Under the pieces are notes generated by a model, which was given only the letters and a program-made list of their open reading frames with translations, was not told the origin of the DNA and searched no databases. The translations under genes were made by a program, and so were the position numbers. Below are positions 16,917-25,478 of a stretch of DNA of 64,000 bases, in pieces (position 1 is the first letter of the stretch; every line of letters begins with the position of its first letter). This DNA comes from Akkermansia muciniphila (GTDB lineage Bacteria; Verrucomicrobiota; Verrucomicrobiia; Verrucomicrobiales; Akkermansiaceae), in NCBI GenBank assembly GCA_945888515.1, contig CAMDAD010000006.1, forward strand, positions 1 through 64,000, written 5' to 3'.

Positions 16917-18167
16917 ATGAAAGTACTTGTGGTAGGAAAAGGCGGTCGCGAACACGCCTTGGTGCGCGCGCTGGCGGAATCACCGTCACAGCCGGAACTG
17001 TTTTGTTTCCCGGGCAGCGATGCCATTTTCGCCATCGCAGCACCCGTGCCGGTGAAAACCTTGCCGCAATTGATCGTTTGGATGGTGGAGAATCAGATCG
17101 ATCTCTGCGTGGCTGGCGAAGAGAGCTATCTCGTGAAAGACGAGGGCCTGGCAAACCTCTGTGAAAAGGCCGGCATTCCCTGCTGGGGGCCACACAAGGA
17201 GTCGGCACAGCTCGAAGCAAGCAAGGAATTTTCGAAAGCCTTTTTGCTACGTCATGGCATCCCAACGGCGAAGGCAACCGTGGTCGATACCCGCGAGCAG
17301 GCCTTGGCTGCGATCGGGGATCAATACCCGACTGTATTGAAATTCGATGGTCTCGCTGCCGGAAAAGGTGTGGCGGTCTGTCCTGATGAAGCGAGCGCAC
17401 AAGCCTTTTTGCAAGAGGTGCTGGTGCAGCGCCGCTTTGGCGAAGGGCGCTTGTTGGTAGAAGATTGCCTGACTGGGCCAGAGGTTTCGATTTTTGCGGC
17501 TATCGTGGATGAGCAGTATCTGATCTTCACCCCCGCCCGCGATTACAAACGCGCATTCGATCAGGATCAGGGGCCAAACACGGGCGGCATGGGTGCGGTG
17601 GCGAGCCGACAGCTCATCAGCGCGGAGTTGTTAGAAACGATCAAACAACAAATCGTCGAGCCCACCGTGCGCGGGCTGCGCGGCGAGGACTTACCGTATC
17701 GGGGATTTCTCTACTTCGGCCTGATGCTCACACCGGATGGTCCCAAGGTGATTGAATACAATTGCCGTTTCGGCGATCCCGAGTGCCAGGCCGTGATGCC
17801 GCTGGTGCGTGGAGATTTGGCGCAATTTTGCCTCGATGGCGCGCGCGGTGTGATGCGGCCCGAGCTCATGGAATTTTCCGATGGCTGGAGCGTGGCGGTG
17901 ATTTTGGCATCGGCAGGATATCCGGAAATTACGCGCAATGGCGATGAAATCACAGGCATTGATCAAGTAAGCGCCGCACGCGTCTATCACGCCGGTACTA
18001 AGCAACACAAGGATGGCATGTGGGTCACGCACGGCGGTCGCGTGCTGGCCGTGGTCGCGACCGCGGAAACGCGCGAGGCCGCGGCGTCAATGGCTCATCG
18101 CGAGGCGGCAAAAATCGATTTCACGGGCGCCCAGCGCCGCTCCGACATTGGCATTCTGCACTTCTAA
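16917..18167 (+). CDS. purD: Phosphoribosylamine-glycine ligase (PurD)
   Basis: 416-residue GARS enzyme that makes glycinamide ribonucleotide from phosphoribosylamine, glycine and ATP in purine synthesis. It begins with MKVLVVGKGGREHALV, the typical N-domain loop. The ATP-grasp domain follows with KFDGLAAGKGVAVC, VEDCLTGPEVSIFA, DQGPNTGGMGAV and the metal-site segment VIEYNCRFGDPE. The length matches the family. It is followed 12 bp later by pyrR, so purine and pyrimidine genes share a transcript here. Confidence 0.97.
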   Translation: MKVLVVGKGGREHALVRALAESPSQPELFCFPGSDAIFAIAAPVPVKTLPQLIVWMVENQIDLCVAGEESYLVKDEGLANLCEKAGIPCWGPHKESAQLEASKEFSKAFLLRHGIPTAKATVVDTREQALAAIGDQYPTVLKFDGLAAGKGVAVCPDEASAQAFLQEVLVQRRFGEGRLLVEDCLTGPEVSIFAAIVDEQYLIFTPARDYKRAFDQDQGPNTGGMGAVASRQLISAELLETIKQQIVEPTVRGLRGEDLPYRGFLYFGLMLTPDGPKVIEYNCRFGDPECQAVMPLVRGDLAQFCLDGARGVMRPELMEFSDGWSVAVILASAGYPEITRNGDEITGIDQVSAARVYHAGTKQHKDGMWVTHGGRVLAVVATAETREAAASMAHREAAKIDFTGAQRRSDIGILHF

Positions 18168-18179
18168 CCGTAATTTTAC

Positions 18180-18704
18180 ATGTCCACACCACTCAACGCC
18201 GAAGACATTGCCCTAGCCATCGAATCGCTGGCCTCCAGCATCCGTGAACGTCACCCGGACGAGGCGCTGACCATCATCGGCATCCGCAGTCGTGGGGATG
18301 AAGTCGCCGAGCGACTGTGCACACTCCTCGCCACGGATGACCGCGAGCTGAATTTCGGCACCTTGGACATTTCCCTCTACCGCGATGACTTCGAGCACTT
18401 ACGGGAAAACCCGAAACTGCAGGGCAGCGACATCGATTGCTCGATCGATGGTGCCTTGGTGATTCTCGTTGATGACGTGCTTTTCACCGGGCGCACGATC
18501 CGTGCGGCCCTCGATGCGCTCTCCGATTACGGCCGCCCGAACAAAGTGGAATTGGCCGTGCTCATCGATCGTGGACACCGCGAAATGCCGATCCAAGCGG
18601 ATTTTGTGGGGATTTCTCTCGCCACCGAGCGCCTGGATCATGTAGTGGTATCTCTCGAGGGCACTGATGGAGAAGACAAGGTCCTCGTCACTCCGCGGGC
18701 ATGA
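18180..18704 (+). CDS. pyrR: Bifunctional pyr operon regulator / uracil phosphoribosyltransferase (PyrR)
   Basis: 174 residues with a type I phosphoribosyltransferase fold. The PRPP loop VILVDDVLFTGRTIRAALDAL is diagnostic, and the flanking IGIRSRGDEVAERL and YRDDF segments match PyrR. In Firmicutes PyrR binds pyr mRNA and attenuates transcription; outside them it may act only as an enzyme or by another route. No clear PyrR binding loop was identified upstream. The next gene overlaps its end by 4 bp, and pyrB follows. Confidence 0.93.
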   Translation: MSTPLNAEDIALAIESLASSIRERHPDEALTIIGIRSRGDEVAERLCTLLATDDRELNFGTLDISLYRDDFEHLRENPKLQGSDIDCSIDGALVILVDDVLFTGRTIRAALDALSDYGRPNKVELAVLIDRGHREMPIQADFVGISLATERLDHVVVSLEGTDGEDKVLVTPRA

Positions 18705-19384
18705 GTTCCATACCACAGCGAAAAAAAACGCCAGAAGAGTTGGCCGCTCTTCGCTCACAGGAATTTTCCCAAGCCGCTCCCTCGCCCGCATCTCCCCCTG
18801 ACGAATCCCCTGATCATCATCGTTGGCAACCCGGTGTGGATGGTCATCCGCTCAGCAACTCCTCAGACGAGGAGCAGACACAGGACAGCGTCCAACCGGA
18901 GCCTGAGGCCATACGATTGACCCGACGCGGACCACCGGAAAAACACGGCACGCTGCACGCCTTCGAGGGGCTCCTCCCCGAGGCCGCTGCGGACATATCT
19001 CAAGGTCAGCGCGGCACCCTAGCGCCCCTGCCGCAGCGCAAGCACGATGGCTCGGAGATCCAGCAACTCCGCCATCATGGTCTGATGCAAACCCGCCCAC
19101 CAGTGCAAAGCATTGTGCAAATGGCGCTCCACCCCATCGTCGCCGGAATTCTCTACGCCATCACCTGCCTTGTCATTTACCTCACCGTGCGCTACTGGAG
19201 TCCCGAAGGCACGCAGCGCTTCTACAGCCCCGCAGGCGGTTGTTCATTCCTGCTTTTGGTCAGCCTAGGGCTCTATCTGAAAAAACCGCGCGCCCGCCAC
19301 CACGCCGCTTTTCTCTGCGGCATTTCCTGCCTCATTCTCGGTTTCGTCATCCTACTCACCCTTAAAAATCCCTATGCTCCGTAA
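18701..19384 (+). CDS. Small membrane protein of unknown function between pyrR and pyrB
   Basis: 227 residues, not recognised. The N-terminal 130 residues are hydrophilic, rich in Pro, Ser, Glu and Gln, and likely disordered. The C-terminal 90 residues contain three hydrophobic segments (around GILYAITCLVIYLTV, SFLLLVSLGLYL and ISCLILGFVILL), so the N-part is probably cytoplasmic and tethered to the membrane. It overlaps pyrR by 4 bp and pyrB by 11 bp, so it is translated as part of the pyrimidine transcript. Any role in pyrimidine synthesis is unproven. Confidence 0.75.
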   Translation: MSSIPQRKKTPEELAALRSQEFSQAAPSPASPPDESPDHHRWQPGVDGHPLSNSSDEEQTQDSVQPEPEAIRLTRRGPPEKHGTLHAFEGLLPEAAADISQGQRGTLAPLPQRKHDGSEIQQLRHHGLMQTRPPVQSIVQMALHPIVAGILYAITCLVIYLTVRYWSPEGTQRFYSPAGGCSFLLLVSLGLYLKKPRARHHAAFLCGISCLILGFVILLTLKNPYAP

Positions 19385-20312
19385 GGACTTGTTAGACATC
19401 CATTCGTTGACCACGGAAGACATCCACGCTCTTCTGGATCAAGCCACGCCGTTTAAGGAAATCTTCACCCGCTCGGTGAAAAAGGTCCCCGCCCTCAAAG
19501 GCAAATCGGTATTGATGCTTTTCTACGAACCCTCCACGCGCACGCATTCCTCTTTCGAAGTCGCGGCAAAGCGCCTCTCCGCCGATGTGACCAATTTCGA
19601 TGTTCCCTCCTCCTCGATCACCAAAGGCGAGTCCGTGCGCGAAACCATCGAAACGCTACAAGCGATGCGCACCGACTACATCATCGTGCGCCACGGAAGG
19701 TCCGGCCTGCCCGCCGCCATCGCGAAGATGACCAATGCCTGCGTCATCAATGCCGGTGATGGCGCCCATGCTCACCCGACGCAGGCCTTGCTCGATGCCT
19801 TCACGCTGCGCGAAATTCACCCGGATCTCACAGGAAAAAAAATCCTCCTAGTCGGCGATATCCTTCACAGCCGCGTGGCGCGATCGACCACCGAAATTTT
19901 CCTCCTCCTCGGCGCCCAAGTCGCCTGGCTCGCGCCCGGTTCGCTGCTACCAGGTTTCCCACCCGCAGGCGTCACCTGCTTTACCGACTACGAAACCGCG
20001 ATGCGCTGGAACCCCTGCGCGCTCTACCTTTTGCGCGTGCAAATGGAACGTCAGGACGTGCAGTATTTTCCCAGCCTGCGCGAGTATCATCGCGTCTATG
20101 GAGTCACTGAGGATCGGCTGAAACGCCTCGCCGATGCCGGCATCCACATCATGCACCCCGGCCCCGTCAATCGCGGCGTGGAGCTCTGCGATGCCGTCAT
20201 GGACTACCCGCTCTCCCTGATCAACCAGCAAGTCGAAAACGGCATCGCCGTGCGCATGTCCGTGCTGTATTCGCTCAAACCGGAAAGCGAATCGGCAGAA
20301 CCCGCACGATAG
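19374..20312 (+). CDS. pyrB: Aspartate carbamoyltransferase catalytic subunit (PyrB)
   Basis: 312-residue transcarbamoylase making N-carbamoyl-aspartate in pyrimidine synthesis. The carbamoyl-phosphate loop FYEPSTRTHSSFEVAAKRL, the substrate segment GDGAHAHPTQALLDAFTLRE and the terminal HPGPVNRGVE are all present. The length is typical of the catalytic chain. pyrC usually lies nearby in other bacteria but is absent here, and no regulatory pyrI is adjacent. Confidence 0.97.
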   Translation: MLRKDLLDIHSLTTEDIHALLDQATPFKEIFTRSVKKVPALKGKSVLMLFYEPSTRTHSSFEVAAKRLSADVTNFDVPSSSITKGESVRETIETLQAMRTDYIIVRHGRSGLPAAIAKMTNACVINAGDGAHAHPTQALLDAFTLREIHPDLTGKKILLVGDILHSRVARSTTEIFLLLGAQVAWLAPGSLLPGFPPAGVTCFTDYETAMRWNPCALYLLRVQMERQDVQYFPSLREYHRVYGVTEDRLKRLADAGIHIMHPGPVNRGVELCDAVMDYPLSLINQQVENGIAVRMSVLYSLKPESESAEPAR

Positions 20313-20349
20313 CGATCCCGGACAATGTCATCGCCCTTTCTCTTCACTA

Positions 20350-20394
20350 TTGCCTCATCATTCGAGCACACCGAACAGTTCCTGCATGAGGCAA
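20350..20394. other. Inverted repeat after pyrB
   Basis: TTGCCTCAT (20350-20358) is repeated in inverted form as ATGAGGCAA (20386-20394) with a 27-nt loop. It lies between pyrB and the next gene. It has no U-tract, so it could be a weak terminator, an mRNA structure or a protein-binding dyad. Confidence 0.3.
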
Positions 20395-20425
20395 CACGAC
20401 GAATGGAATCTTTTCGATTGCATTC

Positions 20426-20453
20426 TTGTCTTATGTGAGTCGGCGATTACAAT
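20426..20453 (+). promoter_or_regulatory. Putative sigma-70 promoter for LolA-like gene
   Basis: TTGTCT (20426-20431), a 16-bp spacer and TACAAT (20448-20453) precede the ATG at 20469. The untranslated leader would be only about 8-10 nt. Confidence 0.35.
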
Positions 20454-20468
20454 GCGCCCATTCTTTTT

Positions 20469-21191
20469 ATGAAAACCGCGATTCTTGCTTGCTGCTTCTT
20501 TCTTTCTTCCTTCGTCATGGCCGACGAAGCACCCAATGCGGAACAAATCATCGGCAGCGCGAAAATGGCGGCGGCATTGCAACAAGTCGACCTACAGGGG
20601 AACATGACACGTGGTCGTGATAAAGTGCCGGTCGCATTATTTCTGCGCAACAACGACATTCAGTTTCAGTATTACGAAAAGCAAATTTGGCAGAAGTTTC
20701 ACCTGCGCATGAAAGATGACGTCTGTGATCTCTATGAAATGATCAACAATAAACAGACGAAATTCCCGCTCAACCGCTTGGCTTCGCCCATAGCTGGCAC
20801 GGATCTCTCCTACGAGGACTTAGCATTGCGTTTTTTTTATTGGAAAAAGCCAGTTCTGCTCGGCTCTGAGCGCGTGGGTGTGCACAACTGCTGGAAAATC
20901 CGTCTCAATAATCCCGGCCAAGGGGGAGCCTACCAAGTGATGTATGTGTGGGTACACCAAAAGTATGGCGCCTTCATGAAGATCGAGGGCTTCAATCGCC
21001 AAGGACAAATCCTCAAGCGCTTCGAGGTGACGGATGTCATGAACATCGGCAAAAATGCCCATGGCCAGGAAACATACACGCTCAAACAAATGAATGTCAG
21101 CACGATGAATCCATCCAACAGCCGAGTGCATTCGCAAACCAAGCTGATCTTCGACCAGCCTGCAACAGTCACACCGAAGGGCCCGCGTTGA
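20469..21191 (+). CDS. LolA-like outer membrane lipoprotein-sorting family protein
   Basis: 240 residues with a signal peptide (MKTAILACCFFLSSFVMADE). The mature part resembles the LolA-like beta-barrel half-open fold of the outer membrane lipoprotein-sorting family (pfam17131 type): AEQIIGSAKMAAALQQVDL at the start, LSYEDLALRFFYWKK in the middle, then WVHQKYGAFMKIEGFNRQGQILKRFEV. Proteins of this kind often carry lipids or lipoproteins in the periplasm, but this subfamily is uncharacterised. Its stop abuts the stop of the convergent esterase gene with no gap. Confidence 0.75.
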   Translation: MKTAILACCFFLSSFVMADEAPNAEQIIGSAKMAAALQQVDLQGNMTRGRDKVPVALFLRNNDIQFQYYEKQIWQKFHLRMKDDVCDLYEMINNKQTKFPLNRLASPIAGTDLSYEDLALRFFYWKKPVLLGSERVGVHNCWKIRLNNPGQGGAYQVMYVWVHQKYGAFMKIEGFNRQGQILKRFEVTDVMNIGKNAHGQETYTLKQMNVSTMNPSNSRVHSQTKLIFDQPATVTPKGPR

Positions 21192-22346
21192 TCACGGCGG
21201 ACACTGTCGTTTCACTTCGTCGGCCATGCGTCGAGCGATGGGTTTCTTATCCGGTTGGTGAACATCCGCGCTATCCCAGCCAAGGTCCTTGGTTTCAATC
21301 CGATAGGCCCGTGGTGTGCGACTCACCGCTTGTTGCTGGGCTTCGCGATACTGCGGCCAGAAGCGGCGTAGAGGATCGTTGCCACCAATTCGGGGCAGCT
21401 CCACCAGAAAAAACGGCAACCGCTCTTGTCGTAAGCCCCGACGCCAACCGCTCATCAGATCTTCTAACAAAAGAGCATTCCATGACACGTCGTCGATCTC
21501 CGCATTGGTCTCTCCCTGATACCAGAGGACTCCCTTGAAAGGAAAATCACGCCACCAAGCAATGCCTGACTCATAGAGAAATCCAGGCTGGAACGGATGC
21601 GGCATGTCAGTCAACTGCCCGATTTGCTGCCGCGCGCGCTGTCGTGCCCATGAGGAAACTTTTGCGTGATCGAGCCAGGCAGGTGTAGTCAGCGCCTCAT
21701 ACTGTGGACGGGACCGAAGCACTTGCGGAGCCATCCACGCCTCTGTGCCAGAGCCGCCGACAGCATTCTCCACGATTCCGATCGGCCGTCCGCTGTCCTG
21801 TAGGCGCTGACAAGCAAACCACCATGCGATCGCCGAAACCGCACCGAGCTCCTTGCCTGATGGCACTTGCCATGAACCCTGAAAAAAACTGGTTGCCTGC
21901 ATCCGCGCGCGATCCGATTCGCGAAACGGTTGTGCCGTGGTGGGGATGCCCGTGAGCGAGAAAAAACGCAGTCCCGCCAGATTTCCGCGCGTCAATTCCA
22001 CGGCACCATGCGTAGCCCGTTGAAGCGGAAAGTCCATGTTCGACTGGCCTGAGCATAGCCAGACCTCGCCGATGACGATATCTTCGAGAACGATCGACTT
22101 TTCACCACTGCGAATGATCATCGCAAAAGGCTTCGCAGAGGCAACCATGGCGGGCAGTTCGATCCGCCAGACGGCATCTTGCTGACAACGCGTTTGATAA
22201 TGATTGATCCCAATATGTATCGAAACGAGGTCACCCGGCGCGGCCTTGCCGTGCACAGGTAAAATCACGTCGTGCGGCAGAACCATGTGACTGCCAAAAG
22301 GACGAGCCACTTCTAACCCATGCAAGCGAAGCAGCAACAACAACAT
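21192..22346 (-). CDS. Sialate O-acetylesterase family protein (SGNH fold)
   Basis: About 384 residues from the ATG at 22346; a longer frame from 22442 adds a non-conserved tail. The nucleophile block VWLCSGQSNMDFPLQ is the hallmark of sialic acid-specific 9-O-acetylesterases, and LWYQGETNA and a C-terminal Asp/His region (SADVHQPDKKPIARRM) supply the rest of the SGNH set. A hydrophobic N-terminus (MLLLLLRLHG) suggests export. It is divergent from the N-acetylneuraminate lyase gene, which supports removal of O-acetyl groups from host-type sialic acids before cleavage. Other acetylated sugars are possible substrates. Confidence 0.88.
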   Translation of the reverse strand: MLLLLLRLHGLEVARPFGSHMVLPHDVILPVHGKAAPGDLVSIHIGINHYQTRCQQDAVWRIELPAMVASAKPFAMIIRSGEKSIVLEDIVIGEVWLCSGQSNMDFPLQRATHGAVELTRGNLAGLRFFSLTGIPTTAQPFRESDRARMQATSFFQGSWQVPSGKELGAVSAIAWWFACQRLQDSGRPIGIVENAVGGSGTEAWMAPQVLRSRPQYEALTTPAWLDHAKVSSWARQRARQQIGQLTDMPHPFQPGFLYESGIAWWRDFPFKGVLWYQGETNAEIDDVSWNALLLEDLMSGWRRGLRQERLPFFLVELPRIGGNDPLRRFWPQYREAQQQAVSRTPRAYRIETKDLGWDSADVHQPDKKPIARRMADEVKRQCPP

Positions 22347-22489
22347 GATGAGACTCTTTTTGATACATCGACCATGCACTCTCCTCGCCCGTCTGACAAG
22401 CCAGCTTACTGGTTGGATGAAAATACCAGCGCACGATTCCATTCTCGCGTTGTCTCACAACACAAAGCTTGTTATCAATGCTCTCACAC

Positions 22490-23431
22490 ATGAGTCACGT
22501 TACTTCACCTCCGTTTCACGGTCTTGTCGCCGCTCCCCACACTCCTTTTCATGATGATGGCTCGGTCGCACCAGAAATCATCTCGTTACAGGCATCCCAT
22601 CTCGCCACACAAAACGTGCGCGCGGTATTCATTACCGGCACCACAGGTGAATCGAGCTCGCTCTCGTTATCAGAGCGGATGCTCGTCTATCGCTCTTGGG
22701 CGCAGGTCGCCGATGCACACGGGCTCCGTGTCATCGCTCATGTCGGGGCCAATGCGCTCGCTGATGCTTGCGCATTGGCAGAATTAGCACAGGAACTCGA
22801 ATTCGATGCCATCTCCGCCCTCGCTCCCAGCTATTTCAAGCCGGCAAGCATCGAGAGCCTGGTACACTGCTGTGCCAAGATCGCGAGCGCAGCTCCGACC
22901 CTACCGTTTTACTACTATCAAATCCCTACACTCACCGGGGTGCGCTTTCCTATGGCAGATTTTGTCGCGCGTGCCGCTTCTCAAATCCCCACATTCCGCG
23001 GCATCAAGTTCACCGATCCCGATCTCATCGCTTACCGACGCTGCTTGACAATCAACGACGGAGCCATTGACCTGCCTTGGGGCGTAGATGAAATTCTCTT
23101 AGGTGCATTGGCTACAGGTGCGCGTGGCGGTGTGGGATCCACGTATAATTTCATGGCGCCACTCGCGCATGCCATCATCGCCGCGTTTGATGCGGGCGAC
23201 TGGGAAAAAGCACGCCACTTGCAATCGAATATGATTGCCATCATCGACGCACTAGATGCCATCGGCTACCTCGGTGCGGCAAAAGCCGTGATGGGTTGGC
23301 TGGGTGTGCCCGTAGGACCAGCCCGTTTGCCATTAGGAAATCCATCGGCAGAATCACTGCAGCGCTTGCGCGCTCAACTGGAGTCGCTTGATTTTTTCGC
23401 ATGGACTATTTCTTGCCCTGAGCATTCATGA
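22490..23431 (+). CDS. nanA: N-acetylneuraminate lyase (NanA)
   Basis: About 313-residue class I aldolase of the dihydrodipicolinate synthase/NanA superfamily. It splits sialic acid into N-acetylmannosamine and pyruvate. The GTTGESSSLSLSER loop, the Tyr segment PFYYYQIPTLTGV and the Schiff-base Lys in FRGIKFTDPDL are all present. The YQIPTLTGV segment favours NanA over DapA. The start at 22490 (MSHVTSPP) is preferred to 22469, which adds seven unconserved residues. It overlaps the downstream AGE-family gene by 4 bp, forming an operon. Confidence 0.92.
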   Translation: MSHVTSPPFHGLVAAPHTPFHDDGSVAPEIISLQASHLATQNVRAVFITGTTGESSSLSLSERMLVYRSWAQVADAHGLRVIAHVGANALADACALAELAQELEFDAISALAPSYFKPASIESLVHCCAKIASAAPTLPFYYYQIPTLTGVRFPMADFVARAASQIPTFRGIKFTDPDLIAYRRCLTINDGAIDLPWGVDEILLGALATGARGGVGSTYNFMAPLAHAIIAAFDAGDWEKARHLQSNMIAIIDALDAIGYLGAAKAVMGWLGVPVGPARLPLGNPSAESLQRLRAQLESLDFFAWTISCPEHS

Positions 23432-24588
23432 CACTGGCCGATTTCTATCATTCGCAGCTATACCATGACTGCATGCCCTTTTGGTTTCCGCGTGCGATCG
23501 ACCATCAGCATGGCGGGTTTCTGCATTGTTTTGATCATGATGGCAGCTTGGTTGATTCCGATAAGTCTGTGTGGGCGCAGGGGCGCATGAGCTGGATGCT
23601 CTTGAGTCTCTATCTCGATGATGAGCGCCGCCCCGAATGGTTGGCGTGGGCGGAGAGCGGCCTTTCGTTTCTCGAAACCCGTTGCATCGACCCAGCGGAC
23701 GGGCGCATGTTCTTTCATGTCCAGCGCGATGGCGAACCGATTCGCAAACGCCGCTATGCGTATAGCGAATCCTTTGCCGCCATCGCGTATGGCGCGCATG
23801 CCGCTGCTACGGACTCGGATGCCTCGGCAACGCAGGCGCTGCATTGGTTCGAGAAATTCACCACGTGGAATTTCACCCCCGGCTTGATGCCAGCAAAGCA
23901 TACCGACGTGCGCCCGATGATGGGACTGGGGCCGCGCATGATCACCTTGGTGACGGCGCAGGAACTGGAATTACGTCTGGGAAAACAAGAGTATCTCACT
24001 GCATGGATCGACCGCTGCATCGATGAAATCCAGCGGTTTTTTGTCAAAGAAGAACACCGCGTGGTGATGGAGACAGTCACCATCGAAGGAGAAATTTCCG
24101 ATCACTTTGATGGCCGTTTACTCAATCCGGGACATGCCATCGAGGGTGCTTGGTTCATCCTCGAAGAATCGCGCCGCAGGAATTCGAAAGAGTTGTTAGA
24201 TCTGGGATGCAAGATGCTCGACTGGATGTGGGAGCGCGGCTGGGATAAGGAGTTTGGTGGATTATTTTATTTCCGAGATGTCTTTGACCGGCCGATGCAG
24301 GAATATTGGCACCACATGAAATTCTGGTGGCCGCATGATGAGGCCCTGATCGCGACACTCATGGCCTATCAGCTTACTGGGCAGGAAAAATACCTGCACT
24401 GGCACCACCAACTGAAAGACTGGAGCTTCTCCCATTTCGCCGATGCGGAACACGGTGAGTGGTATGGCTATTTGCTGCGCGATGGCTCGGTGAGTAGCAC
24501 CTTGAAAGGCTCGTTATGGAAATCGTTTTTTCATCACCCAAGAGCACTCTGGATGTGCCGAAACATCGCGCGTGAGCTAAACCTGTGA
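23428..24588 (+). CDS. AGE family epimerase (N-acylglucosamine 2-epimerase)
   Basis: 386-residue (alpha/alpha)6-barrel epimerase. Conserved family blocks are SVWAQGRMSWMLLSLY, the Arg/Tyr region KRRYAYSESFAAIAYG, NPGHAIEGAWFILEE with a catalytic-type His, and KFWWPHDEALIATL with the second His. HGEWYGYLLRDGS near the end is also typical. In this context the likely reaction is N-acetylmannosamine to N-acetylglucosamine, the step after NanA. It overlaps nanA by ATGA and converges with the YdcF-like gene with a 2 bp gap. A cellobiose- or mannose-type epimerase cannot be excluded by sequence alone. Confidence 0.9.
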   Translation: MTLADFYHSQLYHDCMPFWFPRAIDHQHGGFLHCFDHDGSLVDSDKSVWAQGRMSWMLLSLYLDDERRPEWLAWAESGLSFLETRCIDPADGRMFFHVQRDGEPIRKRRYAYSESFAAIAYGAHAAATDSDASATQALHWFEKFTTWNFTPGLMPAKHTDVRPMMGLGPRMITLVTAQELELRLGKQEYLTAWIDRCIDEIQRFFVKEEHRVVMETVTIEGEISDHFDGRLLNPGHAIEGAWFILEESRRRNSKELLDLGCKMLDWMWERGWDKEFGGLFYFRDVFDRPMQEYWHHMKFWWPHDEALIATLMAYQLTGQEKYLHWHHQLKDWSFSHFADAEHGEWYGYLLRDGSVSSTLKGSLWKSFFHHPRALWMCRNIARELNL

Positions 24589-24590
24589 CC

Positions 24591-25247
24591 TCAGAGAGCT
24601 GACGGCGGCAGCTGTTTGGTGTAGCCCGCCTCCAGCAGCAGGTGATAGGCCCCGAGGACTTCTTGCGGAATCGACTGCTCACTGGCCAGCCCCTTGCTGG
24701 GGTAGTCGATCACTCGATAAAAATCACCCACCAATGCATGGATCAAATCATCGAGTGAAATGGTTTCATTCGGATAGTCCGAAAACTCGATCGGTGGAGA
24801 GCTCATGCGGAAAGATAATTCCGTCCATTGCACTTCCAATGCCGCCCGCGTGCGTCGCTCCATGTAGGGTTTTTGGAGAACGAGAACATGCTGAGGGGAC
24901 AGAGCCATCGCATCCAACAATCGTCGGCTGAAAGCGATGTTTTCACCGGTATGAACGGCTTCTGTCTCACAGAAAATCGCGTCTGATGGCACCCCACAGT
25001 CGCGCGCGCGTCGGGCAAAAGATACGGCTTCGCTCTCCTCCCATTGTTCGGTCATACGCCCCCGCCCACCCGAGAACAATAACCAGGGTGCAAGACCACG
25101 ATGATACAAATCTGCAGCGTATTCAGCCACACGATTGTCGTTGCTACCGAACACGAGAATGCCTTCCGCGGGTGCGAGAGGTTCTCGCAATCGATGGTAG
25201 TCCCAAAGTTGACGTGCGGCGGCGATAACAGCAGTGGTAGGTGGCAT
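24591..25247 (-). CDS. YdcF-like DUF218 protein
   Basis: About 218 residues from the ATG at 25247; the longer frame up to 25487 has no homology in its first 80 codons and overlaps the regulator's promoter. DUF218 hallmarks are ILVFGSNDNRVAEYAADLYHRGLAPWLLFSGGRGR, where the GG motif follows beta-strands, then AVHTGENIAFSRRLLDA and LQKPYMERR. The fold is Rossmann-like and family members bind nucleotides or S-adenosylmethionine; the function is poorly known. It is adjacent to the sialic acid operon and divergent from its candidate regulator. Confidence 0.85.
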   Translation of the reverse strand: MPPTTAVIAAARQLWDYHRLREPLAPAEGILVFGSNDNRVAEYAADLYHRGLAPWLLFSGGRGRMTEQWEESEAVSFARRARDCGVPSDAIFCETEAVHTGENIAFSRRLLDAMALSPQHVLVLQKPYMERRTRAALEVQWTELSFRMSSPPIEFSDYPNETISLDDLIHALVGDFYRVIDYPSKGLASEQSIPQEVLGAYHLLLEAGYTKQLPPSAL

Positions 25248-25400
25248 GGTCAGGTGTCGAAAAGATTGGTTCGCTGATTGCGGCGACCGTAGCCAAGTCT
25301 GGCGATGGATGGCGAGAACAAATGACCATACACTTTCTGCCATGAAACGTAATCGTCGGCACGAGGAAAAAATCACCTTGCCGATCATCAGACCGCATGG

Positions 25401-25444
25401 CTCGTACGAGTATCGTGCCATGACCAGTTCCGATTGATACGTAT
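25401..25444. promoter_or_regulatory. Two palindromes, candidate operators for the GntR/LacI regulator
   Basis: A perfect 10-bp palindrome CTCGTACGAG (25401-25410) and a perfect ATACGTAT (25437-25444) lie in the divergent gap between the YdcF-like gene and the regulator. GntR/LacI hybrids of the AraR type recognise palindromes centred on ACGT or GTAC-like cores. Autoregulation is an inference. Confidence 0.4.
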
Positions 25445-25478
25445 GATAAGATGACTCGTTTATTTCCCATAAAAAAAC

